The notes under the pieces were generated by a model. The model worked only from the letters and a program-made list of their open reading frames with translations. It was not told where the DNA came from and made no database searches. From UBA7396 sp964404065 (GTDB lineage Bacteria > Patescibacteriota > Gracilibacteria > BD1-5 > UBA6164), in the NCBI GenBank assembly GCA_964404065.1, contig CAYOIP010000022.1, positions 1 to 18,136 on the forward strand: a stretch of DNA of 18,136 nt, read 5' to 3'. Below, piece after piece: positions 7,786 through 15,906 of the stretch; position 1 is the stretch's first letter, and every line of letters starts with the position of its first letter. The position numbers and the translations under genes were made by a program.

Positions 7786-9003
7786 TTATATTAGTTTAAA
7801 AGCTTCTTCTAGGCTTGTTTCTCACATAGCAGCCTTTAATATAGCGTCTTGTAAAATAGTAATCATTCACTCTTTTTTTGCTATTTTATGTATTTCTGAT
7901 GCAGAAGACATTTCTAAAATGCTTTTTTCAAGATAATCTCATAATACTAAAACTTCATGAACTCATAATCTTCAACTATATCAAGTATTTTTACATTCAC
8001 TACATCAAGTTCATTTATAAAAAACAAGTTCATTTATTTCACTTTCATCCATTATATCAGAAAGCTCCTTTTTTACTTTTGCTTTCATAAACTGATCAAC
8101 TTGATGTTCTTTTTTACAATGTGGACAGATTTTTTTTACAAGCCTTTGAGAAATTACCATTTTTAGAGCACTTGCAATTAAAAAAGGTTCAATTCACATA
8201 TTTATAAGTCTTTGTATTGTAGCTGATGCAGAGTTTGTGTGTATAGTTGATAAAACTAGATGTCAAGTTAAAGCAGCTTCAATCGATAAAATAGCGGTTT
8301 CTTTATCTCTTATTTCTCAAACCATTATTATGTCTGGATCTTGTCTAACAAGACTTCTAAGTCAAGAAGCAAAAGTGTATCATATTTCAGGTTTGATTTG
8401 AGATTGATTTATAAAATCTATATTATATTCAACAGGATCTTCTAGAGTAGAAATATTATACTGTAAAGGATTGAAATTTTTCAATATAGAAAAAAGTGTA
8501 GTTGATTTTCAGCTTCAAGTTGGTCAAGCTACAAGAATTATTCAATACTTACTTTTTAAAACTTCTCTAACTTTTTCTAAGTTCATTTCTAGAAGTCAAA
8601 TACTTTCAAGATTTATCAAACTATCATCTTGTCTTAACATTCTCATTACAACTTTTTCTCAATAAATAGTAGGAAGAATAGATACTCTTATATCTACAGT
8701 TTCTCAAAGTTTTTCTGAAGTATAAACTATTTTTCCATCTTGGGGTTTTTTATTTTCATCAATTTTTACTTTTGCTAGAACTTTTAGCCTAGTGATTATA
8801 GTTGATATATGTTCAAGTGAAATTTTATCTTTTATAATAAAATCTCAATCTTTTCTAAAACGAACCAATAAAAAATCTTTTGTAGTCTCAATGTGAATAT
8901 CAGATACATTATCTAAAATTGCACTATCAAACATTTCGTTTATGTAGATTATAACATCATGAAGATCTTTTTTAATTTTTATTTCATCAATATTTGTTTT
9001 CAT
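7786..9003 (-). CDS. pilB: Type IV pilus extension ATPase PilB (GspE/PulE family), short form
   Basis: 405 aa, ATG at 9003, stop TAA at 7788-7786. Visible motifs: Walker A GPTGSGKS at 160-167, with all three Gly as TGA; the Asp box around LEDPVEY; Walker B LVRQDPDIIMVGEIRD with Glu at 230; and a His box LSTIHTNS. Two Cys pairs, CPHC (293-296) and CSEC (334-337), form the zinc-binding C-domain of GspE/PilB. These zinc cysteines favour an extension ATPase over PilT. It is shorter than typical PilB (about 560 aa) because the N-terminal MshEN/N1 domain is missing. It hydrolyses ATP at the cytoplasmic face to drive pilin addition through PilC. Confidence 0.95.
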
Positions 9004-9006
9004 ATT

Positions 9007-10071
9007 CTATTTAGATTTATATTTTTCTTTTAAATAATTGTGTAATTTTTGGTTTATATTATTAGAATTTTCAATATTATCAACTTGGTTTGGAATATTT
9101 TCTTTGACAATATCGCTTTTAGGTTCTAATTTATTTTCAGTAATTACAGTATTTTCTGTATCATTTTTTTGGATTGGTTTATTTATTTGAATTTCTTCAA
9201 CAGGATTATTTTGAATATTTTGTTCAATACTTGGATTTAAATCTTTTGTTTCTCTAATACTTCATTTTACAAAATCAAGTTGAGAAGTATAAATTCCTCA
9301 AACTAAAGCTCATAAAGTTATAACTATTCAAGCTATGATTTTTTTATTTTTTAATTTTTTAAACTTTTCTTCGCTTTCAGAGTATCTTTCTAAATTTGTT
9401 TGATTAGAAGAATTTATATTTTTAACTATCTCAGGAATTTCTTGCATTATAGCTTCTTGTTGTAGAACAACTTCTTTTTCTTCTTTTTTAGTATCTTTTT
9501 TTTCAATTTTTACTTCTGGAGTAAATGATCATTTATAGTTTGAAAAAATTTCATCCTTTTCTTCTTTTATAATTTTACAACTTGTATCTCAATCAGATAT
9601 CTCAAAAGAAGAAATTTTTGGTATTTCTTCTGCTTGAATTTCAGTCGTTTCATTAATTGAAGTTTTTATATTAGATGAAGCTATATCTGTAATAGAATCA
9701 TTTTTTTCTTCACTTGAAACTTCAGCTCAATCAGATTTACTAGCTTCTGTTGTAGTATCAATCGCAGTTTCTTTTGATGAAAGTCAAAGTTTTTTTAGTG
9801 TTACTTTTTGTATTGTTGGTTTATCTTCCTCATTTGTTGTTTGAATTTCTTGTTTTATTTCCCCCAAAACTAAAGATGATAAATTTTCAGAATTATCATT
9901 ATTTCTTTTTAAATTTTTTAAAGAAATTTTTTTTCTATTACTTGTATCTGCTTGATTTTTATTATCTGCTATAGCAGAAATTTCTTGTGCTTCAGGTTCA
10001 TTAATAACTTCTGAAGTAGTTTGTGTTTGCATAGTGGATAATGCAGAAAGGTTTATTTTTTTTATTTCCAT
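9007..10071 (-). CDS. Acidic single-span membrane protein, first gene of the pilus operon (unknown function)
   Basis: 354 aa, ATG at 10071, stop TAG at 9009-9007, 3 nt before pilB. Residues 1 to ~240 are polar, rich in Glu/Lys/Ser/Thr/Asn and probably disordered. One membrane span lies near 245-263 (IIAGIVITLGALVGGIY), and an Asn/Glu/Lys-rich tail follows. The Lys-rich flank before the span (KFKKLKNKK) predicts the N-terminal part inside the cell. No known domain is recognised. By position it could do the work of the PilM/N/O/P alignment proteins, none of which is seen here, but that is a guess. It starts right after a strong promoter and is clearly coupled to pilB. Confidence 0.78.
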
Positions 10072-10100
10072 AAAATATTTTTATCAAATAAATCATATGT

Positions 10101-10129
10101 ATCATAACATATTTTTGACAATGTGTCAA
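10101..10129 (-). promoter_or_regulatory. Promoter of the pilus assembly operon
   Basis: On the minus strand: perfect TTGACA (10129-10124), 17-nt spacer, TATGAT (10106-10101). This is the best consensus promoter in the window. It gives a short leader of about 25 nt before ATG 10071. It shares its -35 palindrome with the opposite promoter. Confidence 0.8.
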
Positions 10130-10132
10130 AAA
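10112..10132. promoter_or_regulatory. Palindrome covering both divergent -35 boxes (candidate operator)
   Basis: Nine-base arms TTTTTGACA and TGTCAAAAA are exact complements separated by ATG. Each arm holds one TTGACA. The symmetry may simply arise from two back-to-back -35 boxes, or may be a binding site for a dimeric regulator controlling both directions. Confidence 0.55.
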
Positions 10133-10143
10133 TACAACATAAT
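10115..10143 (+). promoter_or_regulatory. Promoter of the CorC-like gene
   Basis: TTGACA (10115-10120), 17-nt spacer, CATAAT (10138-10143), about 70 nt before the ATG at 10216. It mirrors the leftward promoter, with identical spacing. Confidence 0.65.
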
Positions 10144-10215
10144 TTTTTTAAAATAAAATTTGAAAAATAAAAAAAATACATAAAATAGAGAAAGTTTTAA
10201 TAATTTTTTTTATTT

Positions 10216-11547
10216 ATGGATCCCCTACTCATAATATTATTTTTTATTTTATTTTTATTATCAGCTTTTTTTTCTGCTTCTGAAATAGCTCTTATGAGTA
10301 TTCCAGAACACAAAATAGATTCACTTGTTAAACAAAATAAATTTTGATCTCGTGATTTAAAAATACTAAAATCACAAAGTGATAAACTTTTGATAACAAT
10401 ACTTATTTGAAATAATTTAGTAAATGTTTATATAGCATCTCTTGCTACTCAATTTGCTTTATGATTATCTTTATCTTGAAATTTTGCACTAGAACAATCA
10501 ATCATAATTTGAATTTCAACTTGAATCATAACATTTTTACTTTTGATGTTTGGAGAAATTGTTCCAAAAAGTTTTGCTTCAAAAAATGCTGAAGTTATTG
10601 CTTTGACAGTGGCAAAATCTTATAGATTTTTAATTTTTTTATTAACTCCAGTAGTTTTTTTGATGGAAATTATCATAAAAATAACTACTTGAAAAACAAA
10701 AGTTCCAAAAATAACTGATGAGGAAATAGAAGCTTTTATTGACATGTGAAAAGATAATTGAATATTAGAAGCAGCAGAACATGAGAAAATAAAAAATATG
10801 TTGGAGTTTTCTGATATCACAGTTGAAGAAATATTTACTCCAAGAGTCAATGTGGATGCTATAGATATAGAAACTACTATAAATGAAGCTTTGGATTTTG
10901 TTTTATCTCAAACTCATTCTAGAATTCCTGTTTATGTTGAAACTATTGATAATATAGAATATGTTGTTAATTTGAGATTTTTATTACAAGAACAAAAAAA
11001 ATGAAATGGAAATTTGAAATTAAATGAAATAAAAAATCTTGATAAAGCTATAAAAATTCCACTAAATTATCCTATTGATAAACTTTTAGAAATATTTAAA
11101 AATTCTCGTAAGCATTTAGCAATTGTGCTTGATGAATATGGATGAGTTGCTTGACTTGTGACTTTAGAAGACATCATAGAAGAAGTTTTTTGAGATATAA
11201 GAGATGAATATGATAAAGAAAAAGATGAAATCAAAAAAATTGCAGAAAATAAATTTGAAGTTGATCCAAGTATAATTTTTGAAGATTTACTTGATGAAGT
11301 TTGAATAAAATTTGAAAATTTAGGCTTAGATGAAAAAGATTATTATGCTACAACATTAAATTATTTTATCACAGAAGAACTTGAAAGATTTCCACAAACT
11401 TGAGAAATTTTAGAAAAGGAAATTGTTTGAGAATGATTTGAAACTGATAAATTTAAAACTTATTTAGTTTTAAAAATTAAAAATGTAATTGACAACAGAA
11501 TAGAGTGAATAGAAATTGAAATTATCAAAAAAGAACTTTTAGACTAG
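10216..11547 (+). CDS. HlyC/CorC (CNNM-type) membrane protein with CBS domains
   Basis: 443 aa, ATG 10216, TAG 11545-11547. The DUF21/CNNM membrane part (about 1-160) begins with a hydrophobic helix, then FSASEIALMSIPEHKIDSL, and holds LLMFGEIVPKSFA, the typical family motif. A CBS pair follows: MLEFSDITVEEIFTPRVNVDAI..., then ARKHLAIVLDEYGGVAGLVTLEDIIEEVFGDIRDEYD, a textbook CorC signature. The C-terminal CorC_HlyC domain (~360-440) closes the protein. Family members are linked to Mg/Co efflux or ion homeostasis at the cytoplasmic membrane; the substrate here is not shown. It is transcribed divergently from the pilus operon. Its last codons lie in the arm of a hairpin shared with the next, convergent gene. 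Confidence 0.93.
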
Positions 11548-11567
11548 TTTAAAAGTTCTTTTTTGAT
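11524..11567. terminator. 44-nt near-perfect palindrome: bidirectional terminator shared by two convergent genes
   Basis: Eighteen-base arms (ATCAAAAAAGAACTTTTA and its complement) surround a centre of ACTAGT flanked by one mismatched pair (G/T). Each arm encodes the C terminus of one of the two convergent genes and provides a T-run for the other strand. Both stop codons lie in the central CTAG (11544-11547). Confidence 0.88.
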
Positions 11568-12257
11568 TTGTTTTCTTTTGTCAAAATCGTGGAATTTTAA
11601 CATATTCTTATTAATTATTATTCAATAAGGTTTTGCTAGTTTTTCGTAATGCTTTAAAGTCTTTGGTAAAAATATTTTTTCTAACACTTTATCAATTAAA
11701 TAAAATATTTTACAATTATCTCAAAAAGATTCTCAAGTGAATTTTATAAATTTTTTATTTTCTTTTATTAAATCATTATATTCGCTAAATTCTGCCCAAG
11801 TTTGAGAAGATATAAAATTTTGAAATGTATTATCAAAATCTAAAATAGGTTTTAAATAAATAATCCGAAAATATAAATAAATATCATTTTCAATTGCAAA
11901 ATTTTTAAAATCCATTCAAGCAGTTGTTGTAAAAAAACTTAAACAAAATCTTTTTGCGTGAAATTTGTCAGTTTTTCTAACTCAAAGTACTTGAAAAATA
12001 ATAGTAACTAAAATTCTTACAAGCCACATTCTATTTTGTGAGGTAATAATAAAAAGATCAATATCACTTTCTTTATTTGAAGCAAACATAGAAGTAGAGT
12101 TTCAAACTCAAATAAATTTTACTCAAGGAATCCATTTTATGTAAGGAATATACTTGTAAGCTTTACTAAAAAGCTCCTTATCAGTCTCTGAAGGATTTTC
12201 TTTTATATTAAAGTGATTTATAAATTTTTTATGTAGCTCTTGAGAGAAAGTTTGCAT
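11544..12257 (-). CDS. Nucleotidyltransferase-fold protein (function unknown)
   Basis: 237 aa, ATG at 12257, stop TAG at 11546-11544. Residues ~48-72 read GVGNSTSMFASNKESDIDLFIIT. This is the Pol-beta-type nucleotidyltransferase signature: a G-x-G/N-S turn, then S-D-I-D-L with Asp65 and Asp67 as metal ligands. The remainder is helical and Lys/Phe-rich, with no second domain recognised. The glycines before the Asp pair are TGA. Its likely chemistry is nucleotide transfer to a small molecule, nucleic acid or protein (relatives include kanamycin-type and MNT enzymes), but no partner HEPN gene is adjacent, so the substrate is unknown. The C terminus IKKELLN mirrors the IKKELLD of the convergent CorC-like protein. 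Confidence 0.75.
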
Positions 12258-12302
12258 AGTTTTTTATAAAAAGTATTTTTTTTAGTATATGAAAAAATTT
12301 TT

Positions 12303-12347
12303 AAAGTAAAAAAATAAAGTGATGCAATCACTTTATTTTTTTACTTT
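12303..12347. terminator. Bidirectional hairpin after guaB1
   Basis: Perfect 21-bp arms from AAAGTAAAAAAATAAAGTGAT (12303-12323), loop GCA, complement at 12327-12347. It contains the last guaB1 codons and the TAA. T-runs lie within both outer arms. The leftward transcript continues toward the nucleotidyltransferase start 46 nt away, so some readthrough or a separate promoter must serve that gene. Confidence 0.82.
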
Positions 12348-13778
12348 TCCATGAGGCGTTCATTCTACAAACCCAGCAGGAGTTTGAACTCAAATAATTA
12401 CTTTCTCGTTAAAATCTTCTAAAGTTTTACCTCAAACATAAGTTAGACTTGATCTAAGTCCTGTAGTAAATTTATCAACTACATCTCAAACTGACTTGTA
12501 TCCTTCACGTAAATATATTTTTGAAGTAGAAATTCATTCTTGAAATAGGGCTTTTTTAGCTTGCTCAAATTCTGATAATTTTGAATTTCTAAGTAGTACT
12601 GCTCTTCAAGATGCCATTCAGTAATTTTGTTTGTACATATTTCATTCAGCGTCATAGAAAATATCTCAAGTTGATTCAAAAGTTCAAGTTAAAATACTTC
12701 ACATCATTATATGACTTGCTCCGGCTGCAATTGCTAAACATAAGTCTCTTGGTTCTTTTATTCCTCAGTCAGCAATTACAAAACCTCAAAGTAATTTTGC
12801 TGCTTTAGCACAGTGATAAACTGCACTAAATTGAGGTCTTCAAACTCAAGTCATCATACGAGTTGTACACATAGCTCATGGTCCGATTCAAACTTTTACT
12901 CAGTCTGCTCAAGTTTTTATTAAAGCTTTTGTAGCTTCTGGAGTTGAAACATTTCAAGCAATTAAACATATTTCATTTCAAAATTCTTTTCTAAAAGTTT
13001 TAATTGCGTCAATCATAGTTTTTTGATATCAATGAGCTGTATCAAGTATAAAAGTATCTACTCAAACATCTATAAGTTTTTTAGCCTTTTCTAGAAAAGA
13101 GTTAATTCAAAGAGCAATACAAATATTAAGTTTTCAGTTTTTATCTAAAGTCGGAGTATAAAGTCATCTTCTTACAGCATCTTTTTTTGTTAAAATTCAA
13201 ATAAGTTTTCAAGTATTATTTACAATTGGGAGAGCTGAAATTCATTTTTGGTGCATTAAATTAAATGCTTCTTCGGGAGTAATATTTTCTTCTCAAGTGA
13301 TGAGATGATTTTTATTTATATTTCAAAGTTGAGTAAATTGTTCATATTTTTCTAAATCAGAAGGTGTAAAAATAGAAAGTGGTTTATTTTCTTCATCAAC
13401 CAGTATTACGCATTTATGAGCTCTTTTATTGATGATTGAAAGTGCATCTCTCACATATTCATCTTTTTTCATAGTTAAAGGAGTATCAAAATTTATATTT
13501 GCATTTTTAACAAAATTTACTATTTCTATCATTTTCTCTATTTCCATATCTTGAGGAAGAACTCAAATTCCTCAATATCTTGCTAGAGTTTCTGCCATTC
13601 TTTTTCAAGTAACAGCGTTCATATTTGCAGAAACTATAGGGAGAGTAGTTTTAAGTTTATTTTTTGGGTTTATATCTACATCTGTAATTCTTGATTTTCA
13701 TTCAAAATATTGTTGGAAAATAAAAACATCTTCATAAGTTAATTCTTCGTTTTCATAAATTGGATTGTTGAATTTCAT
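12333..13778 (-). CDS. guaB1: GuaB1-type IMP dehydrogenase/GMP reductase family enzyme with CBS domains
   Basis: 481 aa, ATG at 13778, stop TAA at 12335-12333. A TIM-barrel IMPDH/GMPR enzyme with a CBS insert (~90-200). The catalytic loop reads [24 protein letters not shown] with Cys304, and the mobile region reads YKQNYGMASGRAV, then KALFQEGISTS. I recall these exact features ([16 protein letters not shown], YGMAS, ALFxEGISTS, about 480 aa) from actinobacterial GuaB1, shown in mycobacteria to be a GMP reductase (GMP + NADPH to IMP + NH3). Ordinary IMPDH has GSICTTR and YRGMGS. So purine salvage by GMP reduction is the better guess than de novo GMP synthesis, though IMPDH activity is not excluded. 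It has its own promoter and terminator. Confidence 0.88.
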
Positions 13779-13822
13779 AATTTTTTTTTAAAAAAATAAA
13801 ATTTCGTTTTCAAACATTTTTT

Positions 13823-13849
13823 ATTATAATAGAATTAAATTTTTTGCAA
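13823..13849 (-). promoter_or_regulatory. Promoter of guaB1
   Basis: On the minus strand: TTGCAA (13849-13844), 15-nt spacer, TATAAT (13828-13823), leader of about 38 nt. The same -35 sequence and 15-nt spacing occur at 15346 and 15874. Confidence 0.65.
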
Positions 13850-13859
13850 ATAAAAAAAG

Positions 13860-13888
13860 CCCTCACCCCTAACCCCTCTCCTTTGGAG
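13860..13888. repeat. Half copy of the GC-rich palindromic repeat
   Basis: CCCTCACCCCTAACCCC followed by TCTCCTTTGGAG: the left end of the element seen whole at 14563-14657, then the sequence returns to A/T-rich. It lies between guaB1 and the lipoprotein gene; the two copies flank the lipoprotein gene. Confidence 0.7.
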
Positions 13889-13924
13889 TAGATGGGAATA
13901 TGATTTAAATGATAAAATTATTTT

Positions 13925-14563
13925 ATGAGATATTTACTTTTAATTTTTAGTTTATTTTTGTTTGCTTGTTCAACTGTACAACCAAAACCTGAAGTTGCTG
14001 AAAAAATTCAAGAGAAAAAAGTAATTTTAGCTTTATGAGATAGTCTAACAGCTTGATATTGAGTAGAAGAAAATGATAATTATCCTTCAAAGTTGCAAAA
14101 AATATTAGATGAAAAATGATATAATTTTGAGGTAATAAATTGATGAGTTTCCTGAGACACTTCTGCAAATGTTTTATCAAGGGCTTCTTTGTATTTAGAA
14201 AAAAATCCTGAGATAGTTATTTTAGTTGTTTGATGAAATGATTGATTAAGATGACTTTCTACAAGCGATTTAAAACAAAATATTTTACAAATTATTGATA
14301 CTTTTCCAAATAGTAAAGTAGTTTTATGATGAATGGATATTCCTGCAAATTTATGAATTGCATATAGAAATGAATTTAAAAAAATATATAAAGAGATAGC
14401 GAGTGAGAGAAAAGAAATTTATTTTTTAGAGTATTTTTTAGAGTGAGTAGCTGGAAAAAGTCAGTTTAATATAGATGATATGATTCATCCAAATAGTGAA
14501 GGGTATGATATAATTGTTTGAAAATTGGTGAAATTTTTGGAAGAGAGGAAATTAGTAGAATAA
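13925..14563 (+). CDS. SGNH/GDSL hydrolase lipoprotein (TesA-like esterase/lysophospholipase)
   Basis: 212 aa, ATG 13925, TAA 14561-14563. An N-terminal hydrophobic stretch ends in LFLFACS, a lipobox with Cys17, so it is probably lipid-anchored outside the cytoplasmic membrane. SGNH blocks: I is LALGDSLTAGYG with catalytic Ser40; II is the GGVSGDTSAN region; III is VVGGNDGLRG with Asn105; V is DMIHPN with Asp185 and His188. This matches arylesterase / thioesterase I (TesA) proteins in length and order. It would hydrolyse esters or thioesters of lipids or small acyl compounds; the substrate is unknown. It is followed by an ABC ATPase resembling YbbA, which neighbours tesA in E. coli and many other bacteria. 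Most motif glycines are TGA. Confidence 0.9.
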
Positions 14564-14657
14564 CCTCACCCCCTACCCCCTCTCCCTCGGGGGAGAGGGG
14601 AATGTAAGGTTTATCTTTTTATTCCTCTCCTCCAAAGGAGAGGTTAGGTGAGGGGTA
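14563..14657. repeat. GC-rich inverted-repeat element (REP/MITE-like)
   Basis: The ends are inverted (CCTCACC... and ...GGTGAGG). Inside are two hairpins: CCCCTCTCCC-TCGG-GGGAGAGGGG (14577-14600) and CCTCTCCT-CCAA-AGGAGAGG (14624-14643). The sequence is strikingly G/C-rich in an A/T-rich genome. It begins at the stop codon of the lipoprotein gene and ends 18 nt before the ABC ATPase start. It may end or stabilise the upstream message. Relatives lie at 13860-13888 and 651-690. Confidence 0.85.
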
Positions 14658-14675
14658 AAATTAACTTTTAAAATT

Positions 14676-15341
14676 ATGATAAAAATACAAAACTTAAAAA
14701 AAATATTTAAAGTCTGAGATGAAGAAATAGAAATATTTAAAAATCTGAACTTAGAAATCAATTCGTGAGAGTTTATTGCGATTATTGGACCAAGTGGAAG
14801 CGGAAAATCAACTTTTTTAAATTTACTTTCTGGAATAGATAGAGATTTTGAAGGAATTTTAGAAATTAATTGAAAAGATATTTCAAAAATAAGTGATGAT
14901 GAAATTACCCAGTTTAGATGAAAAAATATTTCATATATTTTTCAAAATTTTAAATTGGTTGAAAATCTAACAGTTGAGGAAAATATAGATTTGATAGTTG
15001 AGCTTAATAATTTAGAGAGAAATTTTTCTACTAGTGAGATCTTGAAAATCGTGTGACTGGAATCAAAAAAAGATGTGTACGCGTTTCATTTGAGTGGATG
15101 AGAATCCCAAAGAGTCGCTATAGCTAGAGCCTTTGTAGGAAAAACTTCATTACTTTTAGCTGATGAACCAACATGAGCATTGGACTCAAAAAACAAAAAA
15201 ATAATTATGGATCTCATTTTAGAGCTACATAAAAAAATTAAAAATACTATTGTGATGATTACGCATGATGATGAAGTAGCAAAATTGGCTGAAAAAGTAT
15301 ATAGAGTAGGGAATTCTAATATAGAAAAATATAAAAATTAA
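14676..15341 (+). CDS. ABC transporter ATP-binding protein (LolD/MacB/YbbA type)
   Basis: 221 aa, ATG 14676, TAA 15339-15341. All ATPase motifs are present: Walker A GPSGSGKS (38-45), a Q-loop (IFQNFKLVENLTVEEN), signature LSGGE (139-143), Walker B LLLADEPTGALDS with Glu164, and H-loop MITHDDEVA. The FQNFKLVENLTVEEN and DEPTGALDS wording is typical of the LolD/MacB/FtsE class, which powers lipoprotein or peptide export or mechanotransmission. No permease gene follows: the next genes are a toxin-antitoxin pair, so it is an orphan ATPase or its FtsX/MacB-like partner is elsewhere. The Walker A glycines here are all GGA, unlike PilB. Confidence 0.92.
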
Positions 15342-15342
15342 T

Positions 15343-15376
15343 TTTTTGCAATTTTTTCAAAAAGTATATAATAAAA
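15343..15376 (+). promoter_or_regulatory. Promoter of toxin-antitoxin module 3, copy 1 of a 34-nt direct repeat
   Basis: TTGCAA (15346-15351), 15-nt spacer, TATAAT (15367-15372), about 30 nt before the antitoxin ATG. All 34 bases recur at 15871-15904. It starts 2 nt after the ABC ATPase stop. Confidence 0.7.
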
Positions 15377-15404
15377 CTAAATTTACAATATAATTTTCAA
15401 ACTT

Positions 15405-15590
15405 ATGACTACATTAATTTTAGAAAATAATAAAAAATTAAATTTTTCTAATATGTTAGATTTATATAATTTTATTATTGATAATCAAATTATTACAGAA
15501 GTTTGATATTTGGATGAAAAGGATTTAAATGAAAAAAGTAGAACTCTTTTTGAAAAATCTAAAAAATCATCAAATTTGATAAATATATAA
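15405..15590 (+). CDS. Putative antitoxin (module 3)
   Basis: 61 aa, ATG 15405, TAA 15588-15590. It begins MTTLILENNKKLNFSN, then LDLYNFIIDN, and ends with the charged stretch KSKKSSNLINI. Start (MTT), middle (xxLYxxI) and end (LINI) all match the intact antitoxin-like protein at 17603, showing common origin. It lies 2 nt before a toxin reading frame that is now interrupted. No known domain name can be given safely. Confidence 0.62.
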
Positions 15591-15592
15591 TT

Positions 15593-15847
15593 ATGTTCAA
15601 AATAAGTAAGATTTTTGAAGAGGATTATATTCTTGATTTTTTATAGAAAAGAAACTTATTAAAACAATATAAAAAATCTAAACAAAATATATTAAATGGA
15701 CTTCACTCTTGAAATAAAATCGGCTATAAAGAACCTAAAAAAGAATGAATTATTTATTTTCGTATAAATAGACAATTTAGAGCTTTATGCAGATTGTCAG
15801 ATACTGAGGAGTTAATAGTTTTTGATATAGATAATCATCAAAATTAG
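15593..15847 (+). pseudogene. RelE/HigB-like toxin gene disrupted by an in-frame TAG (module 3)
   Basis: 85-codon frame, ATG 15593 to TAG 15845-15847, with an extra TAG at 15644-15646 (codon 18). The parallel toxin at 17805 has GAA (DFLEKRG) exactly there, so a single G-to-T change from GAG explains it. Apart from this the frame is intact and clearly homologous: LLKQYKKSKQNIL, then YFRINRQFRALCRL, then DIDNHQN. No ATG lies downstream for restart. TAG is a normal stop elsewhere here (CorC-like, nucleotidyltransferase and 354-aa genes), so this is most likely a dead toxin next to a surviving antitoxin. Confidence 0.75.
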
Positions 15848-15851
15848 ATTT

Positions 15852-15876
15852 AAAAGCCAATTGGCTTTTATTTTTG
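15852..15876 (+). terminator. Terminator after module 3
   Basis: AAAAGCC-AATT-GGCTTTT (15852-15869) followed by ATTTTT, 4 nt after the toxin frame. Its T-run merges into the second copy of the 34-nt promoter repeat. Confidence 0.82.
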
Positions 15877-15904
15877 CAATTTTTTCAAAAAGTATATAAT
15901 AAAA
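15871..15904 (+). promoter_or_regulatory. Promoter for the structured RNA / LamG-pilin, copy 2 of the 34-nt repeat
   Basis: TTGCAA (15874-15879), 15-nt spacer, TATAAT (15895-15900). Identical to 15343-15376. Predicted start is close to 15907, exactly where a self-complementary segment begins. Confidence 0.7.
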
Positions 15905-15906
15905 AA

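Noticed and set aside
13947..14180. Minus-strand reading frame inside the SGNH hydrolase gene
   Set aside because: The plus-strand frame has all SGNH blocks and a lipobox; the antisense frame has no recognisable feature.
15644..15646. UAG recoded as a sense codon in the module 3 toxin
   Set aside because: TAG ends the CorC-like, nucleotidyltransferase and 354-aa genes at sensible positions, so a nonsense mutation is simpler.
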